15,665 nucleotides of DNA from contig JBEKLQ010000099.1 of NCBI GenBank assembly GCA_050010115.1, forward strand, positions 1 through 15,665. Reading direction: 5' to 3'. The notes below the pieces were generated by a model. It was not told the DNA's origin. It did no database searches and saw only the letters and a list, made by a program, of their open reading frames with translations. Shown here one piece after another: positions 1 through 7,657 of this stretch (the stretch's first letter is position 1; each line of letters begins with the position of its first letter). The DNA is from JAKACA01 sp050010115 (GTDB taxonomy: Bacteria; Actinomycetota; Acidimicrobiia; Acidimicrobiales; Bog-793). A program made the position numbers and the translations under genes.

Positions 1-2456
1 CGGGCCAGTGCGGGTGCTGCACGGTGCTCATCGACGGCAGGGCGTCGATCAGCTGCGCCATCCAGCTTTCGCGCGTCGCCGGCAAGTCGGTCACGACGCT
101 CGAGGGCATCGACCCGGAGGAGCGTGGGCGTTTCTCACGGGCGTTCGCAGCGACCGGCGCGTTGCAGTGCGGCTTCTGCACGCCCGGGATCGTCGTGCGC
201 GTGAAGGCGCTGCTCGACAAGAAAGGCTCGGAGCTGACGCGGGAGGACGCCTCTCGCCATCTCGGTGCCCACCTGTGCCGTTGCACCGGCTACACCAAGA
301 TCCTCGACGCAGTCGAAGTGCTCGCGAGTGGCAAGGAGCCGGATCTCATCCCCACCGGCGGGATCGGGACCCGCAGCCACAAGTACGAGAGCCTCCAGCT
401 CGCCCTCGGCGACCGCGCCTACGTCGACGACCTCCGTGTGCCAGGCACCCTGCACGCCGCTTTCCACCTTGCCGCCGCCGCCCGCGCTGACGTCGTGCAC
501 ATCGACACCGCTGCTGCCCGCGCCCTGCCAGGCGTCGAGGCGGTGCTTACCGCCGCCGATATCCCGGGCGCGCTCCGGGTCGGCATCATCTACACCGACT
601 GGCCGATCCTCATCCCCGAGGGAGGGCGCACTTCGTATCTGGGCGACGTGCTCGCCGTCGCCGTCGCCGGCGACCGTGAGACCGCCCGCCAAGCAGCTGC
701 TCTCGTCCAGGTCGAGTACCAGCCACTGCGCCCGCTCACCGATCCGCAGGCGGCCATCGAGGACGCCGAGGACGCCGTCTGGGAGCTCCCTGGCAACGTA
801 CTGTCTCGTTCGGTCTACGGCCGCGGCGATGTCGACGCGGCGCTTGCCGCCTCTGCCCATCAGGTGCACGAGGTCTTCCAGACCCAGCGAGTCGAGCACG
901 CGTTCCTCGAGCCGGAGGCCACGCTCGCCGTGCCGGAACCGGATGGCACGCTGACGGTGTACTCGGGCGGTCAAGGCACCTGGGACGACCGCAACCAGAT
1001 CGCTTCGGTCCTCGGCGTCCCGACCGAGCGGGTCGTCGTCCACCAGGTCTCGAACGGTGGTGCCTTCGGTGGTAAGGAGGACATGGCGAATCAAGCACAG
1101 ACCGCGCTGGCCGCGTTCATCCTGCAGCGACCGGTGAAATGCACGCTCTCGCGGGAAGAGTCGCTCCTCATCCACCCCAAGCGTCACCCGATCCGCCTCG
1201 AGTACTGGGCCGGCTGCGGCGCCGACGGGAAGCTCACAGCGCTCCGGGCCCGGCTCATCGGTGACTCCGGCCCGTACGCGTCCGTCGGCGGGGAGGTGCT
1301 GGAACGAGCGGCCGGTCACGCCTCAGGGCCCTACAGCGTGCCGACGATCGACGTCCAGGCGGTTGCCGTGCGGACGAACAACCCCGTGTGCGGAGCGTTC
1401 CGCGGCTTCGGAGCCAACCAGGCCCAGTTCGCCATGGAAGGCGTCATGGACCGCCTGGCCGCCGCGGTCGGCATCTCGGGCTACGAGATCCGCCGCCGCA
1501 ACGTCATCGGCCCCGGCATGGTGTGGGGGCCCGGCCAGATCATGGATGACGGGGCAGCCGGCGTATTGGCGTGCCTCGAAACTGCGCGCCCGGCCTACGA
1601 CGCCGCCGTCGCCGCTGGCAAGGCGGTCGGGCTCGGGCTCGGCCTCAAGAACTCCGGCCTCGGCAACGGGTTGGTCGAGGTGATTCCGGCCGTCGTCCGT
1701 TTCTCCGAGGACGGTGACGTCGAGGTCCGCCACTGCTGGACCGAGATGGGCCAAGGCGTACACACGGTCGCGCTCCAGGTCGCGGTCGAAGAGCTCGGCG
1801 TCGGCCCCGAACACGTCAAGGTCATCGTCGACACGACCCGCGAGCTCGGCTCGGGCCAGACCACCGGATCGCGCGGGACGCTCATGGGAGCGGGAGCCAT
1901 CGCCGATGCCTGCCGCCGGGCCAAAGCGGACGGATGCCGGCCCGGCGTCGACTACGAAGGCGAGTACCGGGTCGACTGGACCAACTCGCTCGACGAGGGT
2001 CTCGAGAACCCGACGATTCATGCCGCCTTCTCCTATGCCGCCCAGGTGGTCTCGATCGACCGGGAGACCGGTGCCATCGACCGCGTGGTGGCCGTGCACG
2101 ACGTCGGCCGAGCGGTGAACCCGATGCTGTGCGAGGGCCAGATCGAAGGCGCCGTCCACATGGGCCTGGGCTATGCCCTCTCGGAGGAGTTCCCGGTGGA
2201 CGTGAAAGGCCGCCCTGAGCACATGACGCTTCGCAGCCTCGGGATCATCCGGGCGAAGGACGTGCCGCCCATTGAGTCGGTCCTCATCGAGGTGCCGCAG
2301 CCCGGGGCGCCCTACGGCATCAAGGGCATGGGCGAGATCGGCCTCGTGCCGACTGCTGGCGCCGTCGCGGCCGCCCTGCACGACCTCGACGGCGAGTGGC
2401 GCTCCGTGCTGCCGATGCGCCGGGCCCTGGCCGCAGCCGGCGCCTCGACGGACTGA
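1..2456 (+). CDS. Fused [2Fe-2S]/molybdopterin xanthine dehydrogenase-family hydroxylase (5' end outside window)
   Basis: Large molybdenum hydroxylase that would hydroxylate a purine-like heterocycle and pass electrons to its own iron-sulphur clusters. The reading frame is open from base 3, so the N-terminus lies upstream; 817 residues are visible. The ferredoxin-type part starts inside the first cluster motif (QCGCCTVL, with a further ligand in ISC). The second cluster follows as CGFC at about residues 56-59 and CRC at 92-94. The molybdopterin domains then show GGAFGGKED (about 352), RTNNPVCGAFRGFG ending near 470, EMGQG (about 581), a DVGRAVNP motif, and KGMGE with the likely catalytic glutamate near 778. 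Total length of roughly 850-870 fits the fused type known from selenium-dependent xanthine dehydrogenases better than separate subunits. No FAD domain is fused and no in-frame TGA is seen. The stop overlaps the next start (TGATG), so the amidohydrolase is coupled to it. The substrate is inferred. Confidence 0.93.
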   Translation, partial: GQCGCCTVLIDGRASISCAIQLSRVAGKSVTTLEGIDPEERGRFSRAFAATGALQCGFCTPGIVVRVKALLDKKGSELTREDASRHLGAHLCRCTGYTKILDAVEVLASGKEPDLIPTGGIGTRSHKYESLQLALGDRAYVDDLRVPGTLHAAFHLAAAARADVVHIDTAAARALPGVEAVLTAADIPGALRVGIIYTDWPILIPEGGRTSYLGDVLAVAVAGDRETARQAAALVQVEYQPLRPLTDPQAAIEDAEDAVWELPGNVLSRSVYGRGDVDAALAASAHQVHEVFQTQRVEHAFLEPEATLAVPEPDGTLTVYSGGQGTWDDRNQIASVLGVPTERVVVHQVSNGGAFGGKEDMANQAQTALAAFILQRPVKCTLSREESLLIHPKRHPIRLEYWAGCGADGKLTALRARLIGDSGPYASVGGEVLERAAGHASGPYSVPTIDVQAVAVRTNNPVCGAFRGFGANQAQFAMEGVMDRLAAAVGISGYEIRRRNVIGPGMVWGPGQIMDDGAAGVLACLETARPAYDAAVAAGKAVGLGLGLKNSGLGNGLVEVIPAVVRFSEDGDVEVRHCWTEMGQGVHTVALQVAVEELGVGPEHVKVIVDTTRELGSGQTTGSRGTLMGAGAIADACRRAKADGCRPGVDYEGEYRVDWTNSLDEGLENPTIHAAFSYAAQVVSIDRETGAIDRVVAVHDVGRAVNPMLCEGQIEGAVHMGLGYALSEEFPVDVKGRPEHMTLRSLGIIRAKDVPPIESVLIEVPQPGAPYGIKGMGEIGLVPTAGAVAAALHDLDGEWRSVLPMRRALAAAGASTD

Positions 2457-3646
2457 TGGCCGGAGCCGGAAGTCCGGCGGGAGCCGGCGGTCCAGCCGGA
2501 GCCGGCGGTCCAGCCGGAGCCGGCGGTCCAGCCGGAGCTGTCGGTCCAGCCGGAGCTGTCGGTCCAGCCGGAGCTGTCGACCCGGCGGCAGATGTGGTCG
2601 CTCAAGCGGTAGCCGCCGGCACCAGCGCCGGGACGCTGGTCACTCACGGTCTCGTGTGCGGCCACCATCATCTGTACTCCGCCCTCGCCCGCGGGATGCC
2701 GGCGCCCCCGCGCTCGCCGACGAACTTCACCGAGATCCTCGAGCTCGTCTGGTGGCGCCTCGACTGTGCACTCGACTTGGAGATGATCCGCTGGTCGGCC
2801 ATGCTCGGAGCGCTCGAGGCGCTCGAGCGCGGCACGACGGCGATCGTCGACCACCACTCCTCCCCCAATGCCATCGAGGGCTCGCTCTCGGTGATCGCCG
2901 ACGCGTGCGCCGAGGTCGGCATCCGATCGGTCTGCTGCTATGAGGTGACCGACCGCAACGGGCGGGCGGGCATGGCGGCCGGGCTCGCCGAGAACGAGCG
3001 GTTCCTCCGCGGAGGCGGGCGCGGTTTCGTGGGTGCGCACGCGTGCTTCACGCTCTCCGACGCCACGCTGGAGGCAGTCGCCGGCCTCGCTCAGGACCTC
3101 GGAACCGGTGTCCACATTCACGTGTCCGAGGACCGTTGCGACGCCGGCGCCGGAGCCCGGCTGGAGACGGTGGCGAACGAACGCTGGCTGCTCGCCCACT
3201 GCGTACACCTCGATCGCCCGCTCAACGGCTGCATCGCGCACAACCCCCGATCCAACATGAACAACTCAGTCGGTTACGCTCGGCCCGCCCGCTGGCAGAA
3301 CCCCGTCGTGCTCGGCACCGACGGGATCGGCGGCGACATGCTCGAGGAGTTCCGCCTCGCCTATGTGCGCCACCGGGAGGACGACGTGACAGCTACGCCA
3401 CTCGACGCCTGGTCCTGGCTGGGGGGCGGCGAGGCGCTCGTCCCCGAAGTGGCCGGCGACACCGTGGTCTGGAGTTACTCACCGATGGAGCCTTGGCACC
3501 TCGCCTTCAGCCCCGGCGTGAGCCCGCTCGAGGTCACCGTGGACGGCGAGAGGGTGCTCAGCGGCGGCCGCCCGACCCGGGTGGACCCGGACGAGATCCG
3601 GGCGAAGGCCCGAGAACAGGCCGAGCGCCTCTTCGCCCGGCTCTGA
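2456..3646 (+). CDS. SsnA-like amidohydrolase with truncated N-terminus replaced by a collagen-like repeat
   Basis: Metal-dependent amidohydrolase of the SsnA/chlorohydrolase/guanine deaminase superfamily, 396 residues. The core shows the expected ligands: GHHHLYSALARG (H70-H72), HIHVSE (H220, H222, E225), AHCVH (H248), and GTDG (D289). The motif NPRSNMNNSVG and the tail DPDEIRAKAREQAERLF are typical of SsnA as I recall the family. SsnA is found beside selenium-linked molybdenum hydroxylases, and here it follows such a gene directly, overlapping its stop by one base; no good ribosome site is seen, so translation is probably coupled. It is odd at the N-terminus. The usual 55-60 residues that build the small beta-rich subdomain before the HxH motif are missing. 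In their place stand seven hexapeptides of the form G-P-A-G-A-G/V (residues 6-47). The stretch between the metal ligands and the C-terminal sheet also looks shorter than usual. It may be a deaminase of an oxidised purine; the exact reaction is unknown. Confidence 0.85.
   Translation: MAGAGSPAGAGGPAGAGGPAGAGGPAGAVGPAGAVGPAGAVDPAADVVAQAVAAGTSAGTLVTHGLVCGHHHLYSALARGMPAPPRSPTNFTEILELVWWRLDCALDLEMIRWSAMLGALEALERGTTAIVDHHSSPNAIEGSLSVIADACAEVGIRSVCCYEVTDRNGRAGMAAGLAENERFLRGGGRGFVGAHACFTLSDATLEAVAGLAQDLGTGVHIHVSEDRCDAGAGARLETVANERWLLAHCVHLDRPLNGCIAHNPRSNMNNSVGYARPARWQNPVVLGTDGIGGDMLEEFRLAYVRHREDDVTATPLDAWSWLGGGEALVPEVAGDTVVWSYSPMEPWHLAFSPGVSPLEVTVDGERVLSGGRPTRVDPDEIRAKAREQAERLFARL
2471..2596 (+). repeat. 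18-bp coding tandem repeat, about seven units
   Basis: Seven consecutive 18-bp units lie in frame at the start of the SsnA-like gene. Units 2-3 are identical (GGTCCAGCCGGAGCCGGC) and units 4-6 are identical to each other with GCTGTC at the end. The first and last units are diverged. Each unit encodes one hexapeptide (SPAGAG, GPAGAG, GPAGAV, DPAADV). The nearly perfect DNA identity of the inner copies suggests recent expansion by slippage or unequal crossing-over. Because 18 is a multiple of three, copy-number change would keep the frame. Confidence 0.95.
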
Positions 3647-3655
3647 GTTCCGGGT

Positions 3656-3813
3656 CGGCGGTGGCGGTGGCGGTGGCGTTCGCGGTCGGTCGGTCGCGGG
3701 CCGCGAAAGTGCCTACAACACAAACGCGGCGCGAGTCACAGGGCAAGCCGGCGCCAGCGCCGCACCCGGCAAGAAACCCGAGCACCTGGCGACCTCACGC
3801 CCGAGCCCGGGCG
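3656..3813. other. Convergent intergenic region with simple repeats and weak hairpins
   Basis: This stretch separates the end of the SsnA-like gene from the end of the oppositely oriented LLM gene. It opens with about three GGCGGT hexamers (3657-3674) and three CGGT tetramers (3683-3694). A short stem CGCGG/CCGCG (3681-3685 with 3701-3705) could end plus-strand transcription. A 6-bp stem CGCCCG/CGGGCG with a 4-base loop (3798-3813) lies 12 bases beyond the LLM stop and could end minus-strand transcription. Neither hairpin has a T-run, so the terminator role is only a guess from position. Confidence 0.4.
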
Positions 3814-3825
3814 AGACCGGCGAGC

Positions 3826-4830
3826 TCAGGCAGTCCAGTCGGCGAAGGCGTCGATCATGGCGTGGACGTCCCGCCCGAGCGGGTAGAGCACCGGGCAAGT
3901 GCAGCCCCGCTTCACGTACTCGGCGACCTGGGCCCGGCACTCGTCTGCCGTCCCGGACGCCGTCAGCATCTGGACCACGTCGTCCGGCACGAGCTTCGAT
4001 GCCGCCTCGACTTGCTCGTGCGTCGCCGGCCAGGTGAGCACCTGCCCGATCTCGTCCAGCAGTGGTTGGGGCACGCCGGACGCCTTCATGATGTGCGGCT
4101 GCTGGCCCAGGTACTGCGTCACCAGCATCCGAGCGGCGTCCAGGGCGGCGCCTCTGTCCTCGTCGAGCGAGCACACGACGAGCTGTGGGCGGTCGAGGTC
4201 GGCGGCAGACCGCCCCGCCTTCCGGGCTCCGATTTCGAGGTGCTCGAGCGCCCGATCGTTGTATGCCGGTGAGACGAGGTAGTTGAGCACGACGCCATCG
4301 GCGATCTCGCCAGCCAGCTCCATCATCGACATACCGGTCGCTCCGATGTAGATCGGGACGTCCTTCGGCCGCCGCTCCTGGTAGACGTAGTCCAGCTCGA
4401 CTCCGTCGAGCTGGACGAACTCGCCGTCGTAGGTGACCTGCTCGTCGGCGAGCAGCGCCCGCACGGCCTCCACCGTCTCGCGCATCGCCCGGAGCGGCTT
4501 GACGCGCTGCACCCCCACTTTGGAGGCCAGCGGCTCCCACCATGCCCCGATCCCGAGGATGACGCGCCCCGGCGCCAGATCGTCGAGGGTCGAGAACGTG
4601 GAAGCGAGCAAGGCTGGGTTGCGCGTCCAGTTGTTGACGACGCCCGAGCCGACTTTGATGCGATCGGTGACCGAGAGAAACGCCGCCATCGGCACGGTCG
4701 CTTCCCGCACCAGCCGGCTCTCCGCCTGCCAGACGGCGCGGAACCCCTTCAGCTCGGCATAGCGGGCGATCTCCATGCCCTGCCGGATCGGGTGGGCATC
4801 TTGAAGGTACACAGCGACGGGAGTCGTCAT
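3826..4830 (-). CDS. LLM-class flavin/F420-dependent oxidoreductase
   Basis: Luciferase-like monooxygenase superfamily protein of 334 residues, the normal length for F420-dependent members related to methylenetetrahydromethanopterin reductase. The TIM-barrel signatures are visible: an N-terminal strand followed by EIARYAELKGFRAVWQAE, then KVGSGVVNNWTRNPALLA, TLDDLAPGRVILGIGAWW, and IYIGATGMSMMELAGEIADGVVLNY, typical of the cofactor pocket. No signal peptide is seen, so it should be cytosolic. The ATG overlaps the stop of the Mo subunit (ATGA), and a purine-rich GAGGAGGAGAGGA precedes it, so start and coupling are well supported. It is the last gene of the purine operon, which suggests a redox step on the same pathway, or service as electron partner. 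Whether it uses F420 or FMN, and on which substrate, cannot be read from the sequence. Confidence 0.88.
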   Translation of the reverse strand: MTTPVAVYLQDAHPIRQGMEIARYAELKGFRAVWQAESRLVREATVPMAAFLSVTDRIKVGSGVVNNWTRNPALLASTFSTLDDLAPGRVILGIGAWWEPLASKVGVQRVKPLRAMRETVEAVRALLADEQVTYDGEFVQLDGVELDYVYQERRPKDVPIYIGATGMSMMELAGEIADGVVLNYLVSPAYNDRALEHLEIGARKAGRSAADLDRPQLVVCSLDEDRGAALDAARMLVTQYLGQQPHIMKASGVPQPLLDEIGQVLTWPATHEQVEAASKLVPDDVVQMLTASGTADECRAQVAEYVKRGCTCPVLYPLGRDVHAMIDAFADWTA

Positions 4831-7139
4831 GAGGTCCTCTCCTCCTCGGGCGCAAGCCGACGGGCGGCAAGCGCTAGCGCGATGTCCTGCGGACGGACGG
4901 GCGCTTTCGACAGTTCGAGCCCCGTTGCATCCCGGATGGCCGCAACGACCGCCGCCGTCGAGGAGATCGACGGCGGCTCGCCGACGCCTTTCGCGCCGAA
5001 GGGAGCGCCCGGCTCCGGCTCCTCGATCAACGCCTGGATCGTCACTTCGGGCATATCCAGGGCGGTCGGGATGATGTAGTCCGTGAACGACGCGTTGCGG
5101 AGCCGCCCGCCGTCGAGCACGAGCCCCTCCATGACGGCGAACCCCACACCTTGCGAGATGCCGCCCTCGAGCTGCCCCACGAGCTGGAGCGGGTTCATCA
5201 CCCGGCCGACATCCTGCGACGTGGCCACTTCCACGACCTTCACGAGCCCGAGGTCGAGATCGACGTCAACAACCGCCCGGTGAGCGGCGAAGGCGAACGA
5301 GACGTGGGCGTCGCCCTGGCCGTTCTCGTCGAGCACATCGGTCGGCGCGTGGCGGAACATCACGGTCTCCTCGAAGATCTCGCCGGCGGCCGCCTCGGTC
5401 AGGTCGAGATCGATACCGAACGTGTTCGAGGTCACCCTGCCGTACTCCAGGGCCAGGGCTCCGGCGTCCACTCCGACCCGGTTGGCGACTGCGGCCAGCA
5501 GCCGGTCGCGAACTGCCTGGCAGGCAGCATTGACGGCGCCACCCGTCATCCAGGTCTGGCGGCTGGCAGAGGTCGAACCGGCGGAGCCGATCCCTGCCGT
5601 CTCAGCCTCCCCGAGCGCCACCGCCTCGACGCCCAGCACCTCCCGGGCGATCTGCTGGATCAGCGTGACCAGCCCCTGGCCGACCTCGACCGCGGCCGAG
5701 GTGACCGTCACTTCGCCGCCCTCGAGCCGGCAGCGGGCGGTGGAGTAGTCGTCGAAAGCCGAAGAGAACAAGAGGTTCTTGAAGCCGACGGCAAACCCCA
5801 CTCCCCTTTTCACTCGCCCGCGCTCGGCCGCCCGGCTGGCACCGCCGGGGAGGGCGAGCTCGGGCTCGGTGTCGGGCCCGCCAGGCGGGAGCGTGGCCGA
5901 CGCACAGGTCCGGATCACCTCGGCGGCTGGCGCCGCTCCGGTGATCACCTGGCCGGTGATGAGGTCGTCGCCGGTGGCGAGCACGTTGAGCAGCCTCAGC
6001 TCGACCGGATCCATGTGGAGGGCGGCGGCGAGCTTGTCCATCTGGGCCTCGTAGCCGAAGCACACCTGGACCGCGCCAAAACCACGCATCGCGCCACAGG
6101 GCGGGTTGTTCGTGCGCACCGCCGAAGCGTCCACGATGGCGTTCGGGACCTTGTAGGGCCCCGTGGCGAAACAGGCAGCATTCGAGATGACCGCGGTCGA
6201 GGACGAATGGTAAGCACCGCCGTCGAGGATGAGCCGCGTCTCGACTTTGACGAGGCGCCCGTCGTGATCGGCCGTGTGCCGGTACCACATGTGCGCCGGG
6301 TGGCGATGGACGTGGCCGCGGAACGACTCCTCACGCGTGTAGACGATCTTCACGGGCTTGCCGGTGCGCAGCGCCAGGAGGCAGATCTGCACCTGCATGC
6401 TCATGTCCTCGCGGGCTCCGAAGGCGCCACCAACCCCGGCGAGGTGGAGACGCACCTGATCGAGCGGGAGCGCCAGGCACCGGGCAAGCTGGTCCTGGTC
6501 GACATGCAGCCACTGCGTCGCCACGTACAGGTCGACACCACCGTCGGGCGCTGGCACGGCGAGACCGGACTCGGGCCCCATGAACGCCTGGTCCTGCATG
6601 CCCGTCTCGTAGGTGCCCTCGACGACGACGGGGCCCATCGCCTCCGGGTCGCCACGCAGGACGCGCTGGCGGAGCAGGAGGTTGCCCAGCGGGTGGATCG
6701 GTTCGGCCTCCTCGGCCACCTCAGGATCGACGAGTGGCTCCCGCAGCTCGTACTCGACAACGATCGCCTCGGCGGCGCGCCGAGCGGTGTCCGGGTGGTC
6801 GGCTGCGACCGCCGCGATCGGCTCGCCCTCGTAACGCACGACGTCGGAGGCGAACACCGGCTGATCCGGGTACTCGAGCCCGTAGGTCTTCCACCCGGGC
6901 ACGTCGTCGGCAGTGATGACCGCCTCAACCCCGGCGATCTCCCACGCCGGCGACACGTCGAGACGCACGATCGCTGCCGACGGATGGGGCGAGCGCAGCA
7001 AGTGACCCCACAGCATCCCTTCGGCCTCGAGGTCTGACGAGAAGGCGAACTCCCCGCGGACCTTCGGTATACCGTCCGGCCGGCGTGCGCTCGAGAAGAG
7101 GCCGTTGGCCGCACGGGGAGAGGTGACGAGGGTGGTCAC
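4827..7139 (-). CDS. pucD: Xanthine dehydrogenase, molybdopterin-binding subunit (PucD type)
   Basis: Catalytic subunit of a three-subunit xanthine dehydrogenase, 770 residues. It holds the Moco and would hydroxylate hypoxanthine and xanthine. Visible motifs are GGAFGAREDM (about 237-246), the TREESFRGHVHRHPAHM segment characteristic of the PucD/XdhA group (about 268-284), RTNNPPCGAMRGFG (about 342-355), VEVGQG, DVGRVMNP, and KGVGEPP with the probable catalytic glutamate near the C-terminus. It lacks the AYRCSFR loop of CO dehydrogenase large subunits, so CoxL is unlikely. The open frame continues 63 codons upstream, but that part runs through the [2Fe-2S] gene in another frame. The GTG at 7139 overlaps the stop of that gene (GTGA) and has AAGGAG about 8 bases before it, so it is the start chosen. 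The PucD assignment rests on recalled family motifs. Confidence 0.92.
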   Translation of the reverse strand: MTTLVTSPRAANGLFSSARRPDGIPKVRGEFAFSSDLEAEGMLWGHLLRSPHPSAAIVRLDVSPAWEIAGVEAVITADDVPGWKTYGLEYPDQPVFASDVVRYEGEPIAAVAADHPDTARRAAEAIVVEYELREPLVDPEVAEEAEPIHPLGNLLLRQRVLRGDPEAMGPVVVEGTYETGMQDQAFMGPESGLAVPAPDGGVDLYVATQWLHVDQDQLARCLALPLDQVRLHLAGVGGAFGAREDMSMQVQICLLALRTGKPVKIVYTREESFRGHVHRHPAHMWYRHTADHDGRLVKVETRLILDGGAYHSSSTAVISNAACFATGPYKVPNAIVDASAVRTNNPPCGAMRGFGAVQVCFGYEAQMDKLAAALHMDPVELRLLNVLATGDDLITGQVITGAAPAAEVIRTCASATLPPGGPDTEPELALPGGASRAAERGRVKRGVGFAVGFKNLLFSSAFDDYSTARCRLEGGEVTVTSAAVEVGQGLVTLIQQIAREVLGVEAVALGEAETAGIGSAGSTSASRQTWMTGGAVNAACQAVRDRLLAAVANRVGVDAGALALEYGRVTSNTFGIDLDLTEAAAGEIFEETVMFRHAPTDVLDENGQGDAHVSFAFAAHRAVVDVDLDLGLVKVVEVATSQDVGRVMNPLQLVGQLEGGISQGVGFAVMEGLVLDGGRLRNASFTDYIIPTALDMPEVTIQALIEEPEPGAPFGAKGVGEPPSISSTAAVVAAIRDATGLELSKAPVRPQDIALALAARRLAPEEERTS

Positions 7140-7657
7140 GACCCGGCTCCTTCGCCGTTCGCCCGGGCAGCCGCCACAGCGTGGACGGCGGCGAGGATCC
7201 GGCCGTAGCCGGTGCAGCGGCAGAGGTTGCCGCTGATCGCCTCTCGGACTTCGAGATCGGTGGGCACCGGGTTGTGCGACAGGAGGTGGTGCACGCTCAC
7301 GATGAGGCCGGGCGTGCAGAAGCCGCACTGTACGGCGCCTTGCTCCACGAAGGCTTGCTGGATGTCAGACAGGTCGCCGCCGGCGGGCGTAAGGCCCTCG
7401 ACCGTGACGACGTCGCGCCCGGCTGCGGCGGCTGCCAGAACCGTGCACGCGCACTCGAGCACGCCGTCGACGAGGACCGAGCACGAGCCGCACTCCCCTT
7501 CGAGGCAGGCGTTCTTCGCGCCGTACAGCCTGAGTCGCTCTCTCAGCACGTACAACAGGTTTTCGCACAGCTGGGCGTCGATCACCTGGTAGTCCCGGCC
7601 GTTCACTCGGAGGTGGTACCCCAACAGTTCCGTCTCCGATGCGCTCAGCTCACACAT
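7136..7657 (-). CDS. pucE: Xanthine dehydrogenase, [2Fe-2S] subunit (PucE type)
   Basis: Small iron-sulphur subunit that carries electrons from the Mo site to FAD, 173 residues. The plant-type ferredoxin cluster uses C51, C56, C59 and C71 (CLEGECGSCSVL and CACTVL). The second, helical cluster uses C111 and C114 (CGFCTPG) and C146 and C148 (CRCTGY). All eight ligands are present, and the length matches the separate-subunit family. The ATG lies inside the last codons of the FAD gene (13-base overlap) and has AAGGACGAG upstream. Its own stop overlaps the GTG of the Mo subunit. It is a soluble cytoplasmic protein with no signal peptide. Confidence 0.94.
   Translation of the reverse strand: MCELSASETELLGYHLRVNGRDYQVIDAQLCENLLYVLRERLRLYGAKNACLEGECGSCSVLVDGVLECACTVLAAAAAGRDVVTVEGLTPAGGDLSDIQQAFVEQGAVQCGFCTPGLIVSVHHLLSHNPVPTDLEVREAISGNLCRCTGYGRILAAVHAVAAARANGEGAGS

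Noticed and set aside
2471..2596. CRISPR-like array
   Set aside because: The units are directly joined 18-bp repeats without spacers and lie in a coding frame.
2272..2943. Open frame with an SR-rich repeat (RSRRSS)
   Set aside because: It is the same 18-bp repeat read in another frame; the real frame continues into intact amidohydrolase motifs.
5151..7037. 628-codon plus-strand open frame
   Set aside because: It is antisense to the Mo subunit gene, whose frame has full catalytic motifs; high G/C makes such opposite frames stay open.
4827..7139. CO dehydrogenase large subunit (CoxL)
   Set aside because: The AYRCSFR active-site loop is missing, and the neighbours (adenine deaminase, PucC/PucE-like subunits) point to purine oxidation.
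7140..7328. N-terminal extension of the Mo subunit frame
   Set aside because: The extra 63 codons overlap the [2Fe-2S] gene in another frame and look unlike the family; the GTG at 7139 has a ribosome site.
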